From Hyphomicrobiales bacterium (lineage in GTDB: Bacteria > Pseudomonadota > Alphaproteobacteria > Rhizobiales > Rhizobiaceae), in contig UCMS01000012.1 in assembly GCA_900473805.1 (NCBI GenBank), positions 65,802-129,801 on the forward strand: DNA of 64,000 bases. Reading direction: 5' to 3'. A program made the translations under genes and the position numbers. The notes beneath the pieces were generated by a model. The model did not search any database. It was not told the origin of the DNA and saw only the letters and a program-made list of their open reading frames with translations. The number at the start of each line of letters is the position of its first letter. Within the stretch, counting starts at the first letter, position 1. Below, one piece after another: positions 31,111 to 39,805 of the stretch.

Positions 31111-32686
31111 GGGCGCTCTCCACTCCACCGGCCGGGACGGTCTGAGCCCCATGCACGCCGCCCATCAGAATGCCGATACGCTCGCGCGTCATGGTGGCTG
31201 CCGGATAGGCATCGGACAGACGGCCTTCGGAAATCGCGGCGATGCTCGTCGCCACTTCAAAGATTTCGTCGAGGTCTTGACTTATGACGATCACGGCCGA
31301 TCCGCTTTTTGCCAGATCGACCAGTGCCTGGCGGATGCGGCTCGCGGCACCCGCATCGACGCCCCAGGTCGGCTGGTTGACGACGAGCACGGATGGCTGG
31401 CGATCTAGTTCGCGACCGACGATGAATTTCTGCAGATTGCCGCCTGAGAGCGATCCGGCCGCCGGATCGTCGCCGCTCTTACGCACATCCATCATCTCGG
31501 AGATGCGACGGGCTGCCTGCTGCACGACACCGTGGCGGATGAGGCCAAGAGTTCCGCCGGACAGATAGGCCGAGCGGTCGGAAGCGTTGCGCGACAGGAA
31601 GAGGTTTTCCGACAGGCTCATGGCGGGGACGGCCGCATGGCCGTGACGTTCTTCGGGCACGAAACCAGCACCGAGCAGGCGGCGTTCGTTGATTCCGAGC
31701 CTGCCGACGGGTTTGCCGCGCAGACGGATCGCCTCGGGCTCGCGAACGGGATATTCACCGGACAGCGCGTCGAACAGTTCGCTTTGGCCATTGCCGGCAA
31801 CACCGGCGATCGCCAGCACTTCGCCTGCGCGAACGGTCACGGATATGTTGCGGAGCGGCATGGCAAACGGCGTGCGCGGGCTGACCGAAAGCTCCGTGAC
31901 CTGCAACTGGATGTCGCCGTTGGCAGATGGCTCGGCCTTCTCGACACCCGCAACTTCCGCACCAACCATCATGCGGGCGAGCGAGGCTGGCGTTTCCTGG
32001 CGGGGATCGCAGGCGCCCGTTACTCGGCCGTGACGCAGGACCGTGGCGCGGTCACAGATGCGCTGCACCTCTTCGAGGCGGTGGCTGATATAGAGTACCG
32101 AACGGCCTTCGGCCTTCAGCTTGAACAGTGTTTCGAAAAGCTTGTCGGCTTCCTGCGGGGTCAGAACGGAGGTCGGCTCATCCAGGATGATCAACTTCGG
32201 GTTCTGCAGCAGCGCGCGCACGATTTCGATACGCTGGCGCTCGCCGACGGAGAGATCGGCCACATGGGCATCCGGGTCGAGCGGCAGGCCATAGGCCACC
32301 GACAGTTCCGCAGCCTTCTTCGACAGATCGGCGATCGAGATGTTTTCATCGAGCGAAAGGGCGATGTTTTCGGCCACGGTCAGCGCTTCAAACAGCGAAA
32401 AATGCTGGAAAACCATGCCGATACCCAGTCGACGGGCAACCGCTGGACTGGGGATTTCCGTTGCCCGGCCCTCCCAGGCGATCGCACCGGCCGAGGGGGC
32501 AAGGATGCCGAAGAGCATCTTGACCAGGGTCGATTTGCCTGCGCCGTTTTCCCCGAGCAGCGCGTGGATCTCGCCATGGCCAATGGAAAGGTCGATGCCG
32601 TCACAGGCCTTGAAACTGCCGAACAGCTTCGTCAATCCGGAAACGGACAAAAGCGGCTCTTGTCCTTCGGGCAGTTGATGCGGCAC
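31100..32686 (-). CDS. ABC transporter ATP-binding protein, duplicated (sugar/nucleoside class)
   Basis: The 528-residue protein has two ABC domains in tandem. The first has Walker A GENGAGKST near residue 44 and signature LSVGERQRIEI; the second has GVAGNGQSELFDALSG in place of a strict Walker A and the signature LSGGNLQKFIVGREL. This degenerate second half is normal for the RbsA/MglA-like class. It is the first gene of the operon ATPase-permease-permease-BMP protein. Confidence 0.94.
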   Translation of the reverse strand: MPHQLPEGQEPLLSVSGLTKLFGSFKACDGIDLSIGHGEIHALLGENGAGKSTLVKMLFGILAPSAGAIAWEGRATEIPSPAVARRLGIGMVFQHFSLFEALTVAENIALSLDENISIADLSKKAAELSVAYGLPLDPDAHVADLSVGERQRIEIVRALLQNPKLIILDEPTSVLTPQEADKLFETLFKLKAEGRSVLYISHRLEEVQRICDRATVLRHGRVTGACDPRQETPASLARMMVGAEVAGVEKAEPSANGDIQLQVTELSVSPRTPFAMPLRNISVTVRAGEVLAIAGVAGNGQSELFDALSGEYPVREPEAIRLRGKPVGRLGINERRLLGAGFVPEERHGHAAVPAMSLSENLFLSRNASDRSAYLSGGTLGLIRHGVVQQAARRISEMMDVRKSGDDPAAGSLSGGNLQKFIVGRELDRQPSVLVVNQPTWGVDAGAASRIRQALVDLAKSGSAVIVISQDLDEIFEVATSIAAISEGRLSDAYPAATMTRERIGILMGGVHGAQTVPAGGVESAHAH

Positions 32687-32824
32687 AGGTCCCCCTCGCT
32701 CTCGCAGGTTCTCAGCCGGGTCTTGGTGCCCGGTTCATCGCTCAATTCATAACCGGTTTGCGGCAGCGCACAATATATAGGCAGAAGTTTTTTTTGGTTT
32801 TACGCAGCCGAGTGCAGCGCCGCC

Positions 32825-33553
32825 TCAGCGCGCGCGCCCAAGCTGTGGAAAAAGCTGAAGGATGCCGCCGATGACATAAAGATAGATGCCGGTGACGATG
32901 GTGCCCGCAACGACCCATGTAGGCGTTTCGAAATGCAGGAGCAGGGCATAACCGGCAAAGCCGCACCACAGGAAGAATACCGCAAGATTGAGCGGCCGCA
33001 GCCGCTTCACACGCACCGGGTGGAGAAAATGGATCGGCAGGAATGTCAGGAAGACGGAGAGCAGCACGACCACGAGCGCGGTTGTGGCGCTGGCATGGAT
33101 GACGAAGAGCGTGAAGATCACCATGTTCCAGACCACCGGGAAGCCGGAAAAGAAATATTCGTCCGTCTTCATGCCCATATCCGCGTAATAAATGGCGCTG
33201 GAGACGACGATCAGGCCTGCGGCAACAAAGGACCATGGCTCGCCGATCATGCCGCTCTGGTAGAGCGCAAAGGCCGGCAGAAGCACGTAGGTGACATAGT
33301 CGATGATGTTGTCGAGCGTGTCGCCAGACCAGTTGGGCAGGACTTCCTTCACGCGGACCTTGCGGGCGATCGGGCCATCGATCCCATCAACGAGCAGCGC
33401 CAAACCGAGCCACCAGAACATGTCCACGAAGCGGCGCTCGCCGGCGGCTACCACGCCGAGGAAGGCGAGAAAGGACCCTGATGCCGTCAGCATATGCACC
33501 GAGAAGGCCCGAATTTCGGCATAGGGCACGCGCTTGTAGTTGAAGATCTTCAT
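32825..33553 (-). CDS. pcs: phosphatidylcholine synthase
   Basis: Pcs joins choline directly to CDP-diacylglycerol to give phosphatidylcholine in the inner membrane. The 242-residue protein starts at MKIFNYKRVPYAEIRAFSVH and has about eight membrane segments. The CDP-alcohol phosphotransferase motif DG-x2-AR-x12-G-x3-D-x3-D is complete (D59, G60, A63, R64, G77, D81, D85). The enzyme is typical of rhizobia and other bacteria that live with eukaryotes and receive choline. It is a single gene upstream of, and divergent from, the UbiH-like gene. Confidence 0.96.
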   Translation of the reverse strand: MKIFNYKRVPYAEIRAFSVHMLTASGSFLAFLGVVAAGERRFVDMFWWLGLALLVDGIDGPIARKVRVKEVLPNWSGDTLDNIIDYVTYVLLPAFALYQSGMIGEPWSFVAAGLIVVSSAIYYADMGMKTDEYFFSGFPVVWNMVIFTLFVIHASATTALVVVLLSVFLTFLPIHFLHPVRVKRLRPLNLAVFFLWCGFAGYALLLHFETPTWVVAGTIVTGIYLYVIGGILQLFPQLGRAR

Positions 33554-33744
33554 GCCGGCTCCACGTCCACCCATCCTTTGGCGAACTTCGGTATCGACTG
33601 AATTGACGTCATTTGCAACAAGCCTTGCCTGCTATGCCCGGTTTTCGACCGTGGCGTTCCTCGTCCGGCTGCGCCATTTGGGCCCATGGATTTCACCGGA
33701 GTGTCGGCATAGATAGACAGGACGACAACACAGGAACGAACAAG

Positions 33745-34950
33745 ATGCAGCACAGAGTCGACATCGCCGTTATCGGTGCTGGTCCGGCAGGCCAGATCGC
33801 CGCGATTGCCATGGCCCGCGGCGGGCGCCGCGTCGCACTGGTCGGACCTGAACCGGATGGCACCGACCGGCGCACCACGGCGCTGATGCATCAGTCGCTG
33901 GACATGATGGCGCGGCTCGGGCTTTGGGACGCCCTGCAAACGGAGGCAGCCGCCCTTCGGACCATGCAGATTATCGACGGGACGAAACGCCTGCTGCGCG
34001 CTCCAACCGTTGCCTTCCGCAGCGCCGAAATCGACCTGCCAGCCTTCGGATACAACATCCCGAATTCGGCGCTGATCAAAAGTCTCGCGAAGGCCGTTGC
34101 TGCCGAGCCACTCATTCAGCGGGTTAGGGAGAGTGCCGACACCATCGCTGTCCACGAGGCCGAGGTTCGAATCATCCTGTCCGGCGGTGACGAGATCGTC
34201 TCGGATTTCGTCATCGGCGCCGATGGACGACGCTCGAAGACCCGGGAGAGCGCCGGGGTAAGCGTCAAGACCTGGTCCTACCCGCAGACGGCGGTCGTTC
34301 TGAATTTTGGCCACACCCTGCCGCATCAGGACATCTCGACCGAATTCCACACCGAGTCGGGGCCATTCACTCAGGTGCCTCTGCCCGGTTTGCGTTCGAG
34401 CCTCGTATGGGTGGTCACGCCGAAAGAGGCAGATCGTCTGCTCGCGCTGGACTTGGGCAAGCTTTCCACCGAGGTGGAAACGCGCATGCAATCGATGCTG
34501 GGTAAGGTCACCGTGGACGACGGTGTACAGGGCTGGCCTCTTTCGGGGATGACCGCCGTGCATTACGGCAAGGGACGCGCCGCCTTTGTCGGCGAGGCGG
34601 GCCATGCCTTCCCACCGATCGGGGCTCAGGGTCTCAACCTGAGCCTGCGCGACATCGCAGCGCTGGAAGATATTCTCCTCGACCGGCAATCGGCGCCGAT
34701 CGCCGCGAACAGTGGCGATCGATTCCACGCCCGTCGGCGGCTGGACATTGCCAGCCGCACCGCCAGCGTTGACCTTCTTAACCGCTCCCTCTTGTCCTCG
34801 CTGCTGCCCGTGCAGATGCTGCGCGCCGCCGGGCTCCAGGTTTTGGCAAGCGTTGCGCCCCTGCGCAACCTCGTCATGCAGGAAGGCGTAGCGCCTGGAC
34901 GCGGCCTCAAGAGCCTGCCGACAATGTTACGGAAAAAGATCAGACGGTAA
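33745..34950 (+). CDS. UbiH/UbiF/COQ6-type FAD-dependent hydroxylase
   Basis: The 401-residue flavoprotein has the three class A monooxygenase motifs: IAVIGAGPAGQIAA (dinucleotide fold, about residues 6-19), GADGRRSKTRE and VGEAGHAFPPIGAQGLNLSL. The family hydroxylates the ring of ubiquinone precursors; which position is not clear from sequence. The ATG at 33745 follows an AGGAA site. Its last 24 bases overlap the convergent AEC gene. Confidence 0.88.
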   Translation: MQHRVDIAVIGAGPAGQIAAIAMARGGRRVALVGPEPDGTDRRTTALMHQSLDMMARLGLWDALQTEAAALRTMQIIDGTKRLLRAPTVAFRSAEIDLPAFGYNIPNSALIKSLAKAVAAEPLIQRVRESADTIAVHEAEVRIILSGGDEIVSDFVIGADGRRSKTRESAGVSVKTWSYPQTAVVLNFGHTLPHQDISTEFHTESGPFTQVPLPGLRSSLVWVVTPKEADRLLALDLGKLSTEVETRMQSMLGKVTVDDGVQGWPLSGMTAVHYGKGRAAFVGEAGHAFPPIGAQGLNLSLRDIAALEDILLDRQSAPIAANSGDRFHARRRLDIASRTASVDLLNRSLLSSLLPVQMLRAAGLQVLASVAPLRNLVMQEGVAPGRGLKSLPTMLRKKIRR

Positions 34951-35889
34951 CAATCCGCCCTTGATGGCAAAGAGCAGGGCCGAGACTGAGAAAACCGAAA
35001 TGACGGTCGTGATCAGGATGGTTGCGGACGCCCGCTCCTGCCACACGCCATATTGCTGTCCGATGACGAAGACGTTCGTGGCGGTCGGCAGCGCTGCCAG
35101 CAGGATCGCGGTATAGACCCAAAGCGGGTCGAAATTGCCAACCGCACTCAGGACGAGATAGACCAGCACAGGGTGGATCGCGAGCTTGATCGGCACGATA
35201 TAGCCGATCTCTACGGGTATGCGCTTCAGCGGACGAAGTGCCAGGGTCACGCCCATGGCAAAAAGCGCACAAGGGGCGGCGGACTGGGCCAGATAGTCGA
35301 CGAGGCGTTGCAGCGCCAGCGGTGGCTCGACGGCTAGGGCGGCAGCGAGGAAACCGACCAGCGTTGCTATGATGAAGGGATGGGTGAGAATCTTCTTTCC
35401 GACATCGAGGGCAAGCCGTGCCGGCGGACGGTCATCGCCCCCGGCAAAGGCCATCAGGGCGGGTGCTGCGATAAAATGTGCAGCGTTCTCGAAACAGAAG
35501 ATCATAGCGACGGGAACAGCCGCCTTCTCTCCGAAGGCAAGCAGTGCCAGACCGGGCCCCATGTAACCGATGTTGCCGTAGGCGCCCGCCAGGGCCTGCA
35601 CGGTCGATTCGGCGATGGTGTTACCGCGAACATAGCGACCGATGAGAAACACCAGCGTGAAGATGGTGTAGGTTGCCGCCAGGCTGGCGGCGATGAAATC
35701 GACCCGCGTCAGCTGTTCGATGGGCGTCCTTGAGACGAGCTTGAAGAACAGGGCGGGCAGGCTGACATAGATCACGAAGAAATTGAGCCAACCAAGAGCC
35801 TGGGCCGAATGGTCGCCAAGCCGCCCCGACACGTAGCCGATCAGGATCAGGCCGAAAAACGGCAGTACCAGTGCGACGATATCCGCCAT
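34927..35889 (-). CDS. AEC (auxin efflux carrier) family transporter
   Basis: The 320-residue membrane protein starts at MADIVALVLPFFGLILIGYVSGR and shows ten hydrophobic segments with the AEC landmarks YGNIGYMGPGLALLAFG and LPTATNVFVIGQQY. The open frame continues upstream to 36582 inside ccdA, but that part is antisense-like and not conserved. AEC proteins export malate, malonate or other small anions; substrate unknown here. It ends 24 bp inside the convergent UbiH-like gene. Confidence 0.9.
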   Translation of the reverse strand: MADIVALVLPFFGLILIGYVSGRLGDHSAQALGWLNFFVIYVSLPALFFKLVSRTPIEQLTRVDFIAASLAATYTIFTLVFLIGRYVRGNTIAESTVQALAGAYGNIGYMGPGLALLAFGEKAAVPVAMIFCFENAAHFIAAPALMAFAGGDDRPPARLALDVGKKILTHPFIIATLVGFLAAALAVEPPLALQRLVDYLAQSAAPCALFAMGVTLALRPLKRIPVEIGYIVPIKLAIHPVLVYLVLSAVGNFDPLWVYTAILLAALPTATNVFVIGQQYGVWQERASATILITTVISVFSVSALLFAIKGGLLPSDLFP

Positions 35890-35930
35890 CGGCTTTTCCT
35901 CCAGGGCGCCCGCCTGCGCCTGCGCTGGAC

Positions 35931-36677
35931 TTAGCCGATTTGCGACAGGATTGGGAAGGTCTGCTGAAACCAGATTGCCATGTCCGAGACATAGCCGAAG
36001 ATGAAGGCGAGACCCGTCAGGACGAGCAAGCCGCCCATCACCTTTTCCACGATGCCGAGATGGCGACGAAAACGGGTCAGGAAGCGCATGAAAGCGCCGG
36101 AAAAGCCTGCGGCGATCCAGAACGGCACCGCGAGGCCCAGCGAATAGATCGCGAGCAGAAGCGCGCCGTCTCCGACCGTCTCTTTCGACGCCGCCACGCC
36201 AAGGATCGCGCCAAGAACGGGTCCGATGCAGGGCGTCCAACCGAAGGCGAAAGCGAGGCCCATCACATAGGCACCCGACAATGTGGCAGGCTTTCCTCCC
36301 CCCGAAAAGCGGTATTCCGACGACAAGAGGCCGAGTCGAAACACGCCTAAGAAGTTTAGCCCCATGACGATGATGATGACGCCACCAACCTTCGCCAAGA
36401 GGTCCATATGCTGGCGCAGCAGGCCGCCGATGGTCGAGGCACCGGCGCCGAGGGCGACGAAGACGGTGGCAAAGCCGAGCGTGAAGACCAAAGAGGTGAG
36501 GAAGACAGCACGGCGCGCCGAAGCATTTTCGGCCTCGGCGCCGCTGCGAAACTGGTCGACGGAGATGCCCGCCATGTAGCACAGATAGGGCGGCACCAGA
36601 GGCAGGACACAGGGGGACAGGAACGACAGGGCACCGGCAAAAAGGGCACTCAGAAAGGAAATTTCGGCAATCGACAC
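35931..36677 (-). CDS. ccdA: cytochrome c biogenesis protein CcdA
   Basis: CcdA carries electrons across the inner membrane to keep periplasmic thiols reduced for cytochrome c assembly. The 248-residue protein has six membrane segments and the paired cysteine motifs SFLSPCVLPLVPPYL and FGWTPCIGPVLGAIL. I chose the GTG at 36677 (VSIAEISFL), with AGGAG eight bases upstream, rather than the ATG at 36770, because the extra residues are not hydrophobic. It is followed by the AEC gene 41 bp on. Confidence 0.92.
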   Translation of the reverse strand: MSIAEISFLSALFAGALSFLSPCVLPLVPPYLCYMAGISVDQFRSGAEAENASARRAVFLTSLVFTLGFATVFVALGAGASTIGGLLRQHMDLLAKVGGVIIIVMGLNFLGVFRLGLLSSEYRFSGGGKPATLSGAYVMGLAFAFGWTPCIGPVLGAILGVAASKETVGDGALLLAIYSLGLAVPFWIAAGFSGAFMRFLTRFRRHLGIVEKVMGGLLVLTGLAFIFGYVSDMAIWFQQTFPILSQIG

Positions 36678-36798
36678 CTGATGCTCCTGCGGTCCGGATC
36701 GGCGCCTAAGTAATCCCGCACCCGCCGCCTTGCCAATCACCTTTGTGTTGGCTGTGACAATTCCGCTCAAAATTGCGTCGGAAGGTGCATTTTTGCGG

Positions 36799-36827
36799 TT
36801 GACCCGGTGGGGTCACCTGCCTATGTT
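36799..36827 (+). promoter_or_regulatory. sigma-70 promoter of tRNA-Lys
   Basis: TTGACC (36799-36804) and TATGTT (36822-36827) are separated by exactly 17 bases. Transcription would begin near 36834, about 28 bases before the mature tRNA. Confidence 0.65.
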
Positions 36828-36861
36828 CCGCGCACTTCTGAAGGCGGCCCAAACCGCGCGG

Positions 36862-36937
36862 GAGAGCGTAGCTCAGCCGGTAGAGCAACTGACTTTTAAT
36901 CAGTAGGTCCAGGGTTCGAATCCCTGCGCTCTCACCA
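36862..36937 (+). tRNA. tRNA-Lys, anticodon TTT, CCA encoded
   Basis: A full cloverleaf can be drawn. The acceptor stem GAGAGCG (36862-36868) pairs with CGCTCTC (36927-36933); the D arm is GCTC/GAGC; the anticodon stem ACTGA/TCAGT encloses CTTTTAA with anticodon TTT at 36895-36897; the T arm CAGGG-TTCGAAT-CCCTG is perfect. The discriminator is A, followed by CCA. It opens the accessory stretch to its right. Confidence 0.98.
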
Positions 36938-37443
36938 CACAAAAATCAGACTTTTCTTTTATTAGTTGAGAAGAACTAGCGTCGCACTTGATGTCCTCTG
37001 CCTGGCCGGAGAGACAGCGTGGTGTTCGCGCCATGAAAACCGCTCTATCTCCACAGGCAAACTCGATTCGCTGAATTCTGGCTGAGCCGTTCGATCATTG
37101 GACAAGACAACGAACTCTGGCTCCACAGCTCAACATGCTGGTGATGGCCTCTGCCTATATCCGCGTGCTCATAAAAGGCGATGAGTCGATTAGCTCTCTC
37201 TCTTTGAACACAGCGCCAATAGGACCTGGCGACCGCCCGGCGCTCTGGTCGCGGCTTCCGCGCTAGCATTTCCAGGGCGTTCAAGCCGTAAGCAATCGGC
37301 CAATTTGCAACGTGCGGCCGAAAAAAGCCGGAAACTTTAGCGAAACCTGACGGTAAATCTTGAGAAGCAATCCTCTAAAAACTATTTACTAACTAGGGAA
37401 TGATAGTACTCATCCACCGCACGCGAACCATCCAGGCTGCAGA
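36938..37443. other. gene-poor stretch downstream of tRNA-Lys
   Basis: About 500 bases carry no convincing gene. T-rich runs just after the tRNA (around 36950-36965) may help end its transcript. A 79-codon frame on the minus strand (37045-37284) has no recognisable content and poor start context. No copy of the tRNA 3' end and no integrase was seen. The last 60 bases are AT-rich and form the Rrf2 promoter region. Confidence 0.6.
37387..37400 (+). promoter_or_regulatory. candidate Rrf2 operator, copy 1
   Basis: TACTAACTAGGGAA lies 43 bases before the Rrf2 start codon. It matches 40224-40237 (read on the minus strand as TACTAATTTGGTAG) at ten of 14 positions, giving TACTAAYTWGGKAR. The two copies stand before the regulator gene and before the opposite-strand cluster of the same stretch, as expected for an autoregulated local regulator. 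This is inference from the repeat and position. Confidence 0.4.
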
Positions 37444-37890
37444 ATGCTCACGAAAAAAGGTAAGTACGGACTCAAGGCTCTGGTCGACCTTGCTCGGCTG
37501 GGGCCTGGTGAAACCGCTTTCGTCACAGAGATCGCGGTCCGCAACAACATTCCGAAGAAGTTTCTGGACACCATTCTGCTGGAGTTGCGAAACACCGGTA
37601 TCTTGCGCTCCAAGAAGGGGCCCAATGGCGGATACTCGCTCTCGAAGCCTGCATCGGATATCAGAATCGGTCAGGTCATCCGCGCCCTTGATGGGCCGCT
37701 GGCTCCGATCCGCTGCGCAAGCCGAACAGCCTTTGAAGCCTGTGAAGATTGTGCCGATCCCGAAACCTGTCAGGTGCGGCTGTCCATGACGGAAGTTCGC
37801 GACGCGATCGCCACCATCCTCGACAACATGTCGCTCGAAGAATTCGTCGCCAAGGAAAACCAGGCTGCGGAGCTGATCGCGGGCGAGTAA
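37444..37890 (+). CDS. Rrf2-family transcriptional regulator with four cysteines
   Basis: The 148-residue protein has the Rrf2 winged helix (KKGKYGLKALVDLARL, FVTEIAVRNNIPKKFLDTIL and the wing SKKGPNGGYSLSKP). After it come four cysteines at 91, 100, 103 and 109. IscR/NsrR-type members use three cysteines to hold a cluster, whereas CymR-type sulfur regulators lack them, so the spacing C-x8-C-x2-C-x5-C is suggestive of a metal or Fe-S site. It is convergent with the SfnB-like gene and may control this sulfur-related group. Confidence 0.88.
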   Translation: MLTKKGKYGLKALVDLARLGPGETAFVTEIAVRNNIPKKFLDTILLELRNTGILRSKKGPNGGYSLSKPASDIRIGQVIRALDGPLAPIRCASRTAFEACEDCADPETCQVRLSMTEVRDAIATILDNMSLEEFVAKENQAAELIAGE

Positions 37891-37946
37891 CCCTGCCGTG
37901 CACGACGGCTCTTTTGTGGCGCCAGACGGTTTGTTGCGTTTGCCGA

Positions 37947-38801
37947 CTAGACCACCCCTGCCCTGCGGTTGAGATCCTGCAAGGCCAGCACGGATCGCTC
38001 CAGGCTCGATAGATCGGCAGAAACCGAGCCGACCTGCAGGCCGTCGATGGTCGTCGAGACCCTGGCAACCATCGCCACGATGAGTTCTGCGAGAATGGTA
38101 TCTTGCTCGACCGACTGAGGTTGGCGAAGCGTGTCGGTGGGTGTCGTAAGTGCACCGAGGGTGGACGAGGCTTTCAGCAGAACCTCGATGGCGCGCGCGA
38201 TAGGCTCGCCGTCTCCAGCCGACACCAGAAGATTGTCCCCCGGCAAGTATAGATCAAAACCATCACCGGCCTCAGACATCGAAGCCGCCGGAATGACGGC
38301 AATCCCTCTGCTTGATCGCTCGTCGACTGTCGGGAGGACCGTCCAATCCTGCCCGAAATCAGGAACCTTCCCATCTGGCCATTTCAGCCGCAGGCCGATG
38401 CCATCGACGCTGCTGCTCATGTCCGGGAAGTCGAAACCGACATGGGCAAGCCGTTCCCCGATCAGAACACGATTGTAGATCCCCCGCCGCTGCTCCGCAG
38501 TACCAGACGATCGGATCAGTTCCATAGCCACGAAATGGGACATGGCGCCGCGTGCCGCCTCGCGGGACCGGCGCGCGACAGTTGTCAGCAGATCCGCGAC
38601 CAATTCGTTCGGAAGGTCGGCACCGCCAAAATCGCTCGGGACCGAGATGGCGAGGAGCCCCCTCCTCGCCGCAACATCCAGAAGATCGAGGTCGCCGCCT
38701 AAGGTTGACAGCTCTTGGATAGCGGCGCGAGCTTGATCGTCGGACACCAGCGGCTGCGGGACCGTCCGGAGCTTGTCGTTCAACTGCGTGATGGAACCCA
38801 T
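37947..38801 (-). CDS. short acyl-CoA dehydrogenase/SfnB-like flavoprotein, possibly degenerate
   Basis: The N-terminal half of this 284-residue protein matches acyl-CoA-dehydrogenase-fold proteins of the SfnB/DszC kind (GLLAISVPSDFGGADLPNEL, then a helical FVAMELIRSSGTAEQRRG). The middle beta domain is strongly shortened and the C-terminal helices are only loosely recognisable; normal relatives have about 390-410 residues. Full-length members use reduced flavin to break sulfones or organosulfur compounds. With a flavin reductase and an ssuD remnant next door, an organosulfur role is plausible, but this copy may be decayed. Confidence 0.5.
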   Translation of the reverse strand: MGSITQLNDKLRTVPQPLVSDDQARAAIQELSTLGGDLDLLDVAARRGLLAISVPSDFGGADLPNELVADLLTTVARRSREAARGAMSHFVAMELIRSSGTAEQRRGIYNRVLIGERLAHVGFDFPDMSSSVDGIGLRLKWPDGKVPDFGQDWTVLPTVDERSSRGIAVIPAASMSEAGDGFDLYLPGDNLLVSAGDGEPIARAIEVLLKASSTLGALTTPTDTLRQPQSVEQDTILAELIVAMVARVSTTIDGLQVGSVSADLSSLERSVLALQDLNRRAGVV

Positions 38802-38891
38802 TGCCTCAGCTCTCCTGTAAGCGTCGATCCGAAACGCATTTCAACTCGCGGCAACAATCAAGCTTGGTCATCGCCATTTGACCGAGCCGGC

Positions 38892-39434
38892 TCAATCGAG
38901 ACGATGATAGCCACCGTTGACATAAGCCAGCGACAGACCTTCGTTGGAGCGAATAGCGAGCACGCGGCCGATGATCAGCACGTGACTGTGTCGTTCGATC
39001 GCTTCCTCCAGCTCGCAATCGATGGCAGCAACCGCGTCAGCCAATATCGGTGCTCCAGACACGAGACTGGTCCAATCGGCGCCATTGTAGCGTTCGGCAC
39101 CTTTCAGTCCACCCATTCCGGCAAACTGGTTGGCGAGTTGCTCGTGATGTGCGCCAGCAACATTCACAGCGAATGTCCCGTATTTGTGCAAGACGGGCCA
39201 GGTGGACGACGTCTTGTTGAGGGAGACCAACATGCGGGGCGGGTGAACGGACAATGCGGTTGCTGATGTCACGGTGGCGCCTGCCCGTTCCTGGTCTACG
39301 CCCGTCGTGATAATCGACACCCCACCAGCCAATTGGCGAAGAGCTTCCTTGAGGGACTGCGGATCAACTTCCAATCCCGGCTCAATCCTGGGATCAGTCC
39401 GCAGGTTCAACAGATGTGCAGTCTGAATTGTCAT
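38892..39434 (-). CDS. flavin reductase family protein
   Basis: The 180-residue protein fits the flavin reductase (FMN-binding split-barrel) family: ALRQLAGGVSIITTG, the TATS-like TSATALSVHPPRMLVSLNKTSS, FAVNVAGAHHEQLANQFAG and the C-terminal HVLIIGRVLAI with YVNGGYHRL. Such enzymes supply FMNH2 to two-component monooxygenases. Position between the SfnB-like gene and the ssuD remnant suggests it once served, or still serves, an organosulfur monooxygenase. Confidence 0.8.
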   Translation of the reverse strand: MTIQTAHLLNLRTDPRIEPGLEVDPQSLKEALRQLAGGVSIITTGVDQERAGATVTSATALSVHPPRMLVSLNKTSSTWPVLHKYGTFAVNVAGAHHEQLANQFAGMGGLKGAERYNGADWTSLVSGAPILADAVAAIDCELEEAIERHSHVLIIGRVLAIRSNEGLSLAYVNGGYHRLD

Positions 39435-39476
39435 CGTCGTACTTTCGAGAAATTCAAATCGTACAGGGTTTGAAAA

Positions 39477-39755
39477 TCAGCTCGCAGATGCGCTCTTGAC
39501 GTTGCCGCCATGACCACCGCCGCCGAAGACCTGGTGTTCACCGAAGGACGAACGGAGCTGACCGTGCGGACCGGGCAGGCCGATTTCGGGGAACAGGAGT
39601 TCGGATACCCGGTAGGCTTCTTCGAGATGCGGGTAACCAGATGCAACGACCGTATCGGTTCCGAGTTCCTGGTAGTCCCGAAGACGGGCAGCCACCGTTT
39701 TGGGAGAGCCGACAAGCGCTGTTCCAGGACCCGAGCGCACCAGACCGATGCTTGC
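39477..39755 (-). pseudogene. C-terminal remnant of alkanesulfonate monooxygenase SsuD
   Basis: The frame reads [18 protein letters not shown], then [35 protein letters not shown] and a low-complexity tail. This is the C-terminal end of the FMNH2-dependent SsuD (normally near 380-390 residues). Only about 92 codons remain, and a TGA stands directly upstream (39756-39758). A neighbouring frame just before it (about 39760-39815) reads ALGGRDAK, which might be a frameshifted continuation. No start codon or ribosome site supports expression of the fragment. Confidence 0.7.
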
Positions 39756-39805
39756 TCATTCTCGTTTTTGCATCTCGCCCACCAAGCGCCGAGCAGTGCA
39801 TGCCA

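Noticed and set aside
32730-32756. CCGGTT/AACCGG inverted repeat upstream of the BMP operon as an operator
   Set aside because: Six-base arms 15 bases apart are too weak to assign, and they do not match a FadR-type site.
33600-33620. TTGACGTCATTTGC as a fourth FNR-like box
   Set aside because: The right half-site is missing (ATTTGC in place of RTCAA).
36912-36937. Search for a copy of the tRNA-Lys 3' end as an attachment-site repeat
   Set aside because: No second copy was found by eye between 37000 and 41000, so no att site is claimed.
37045-37284. 79-codon minus frame downstream of tRNA-Lys
   Set aside because: No ribosome site, no recognisable domain and no partner; kept only as part of the gene-poor stretch.
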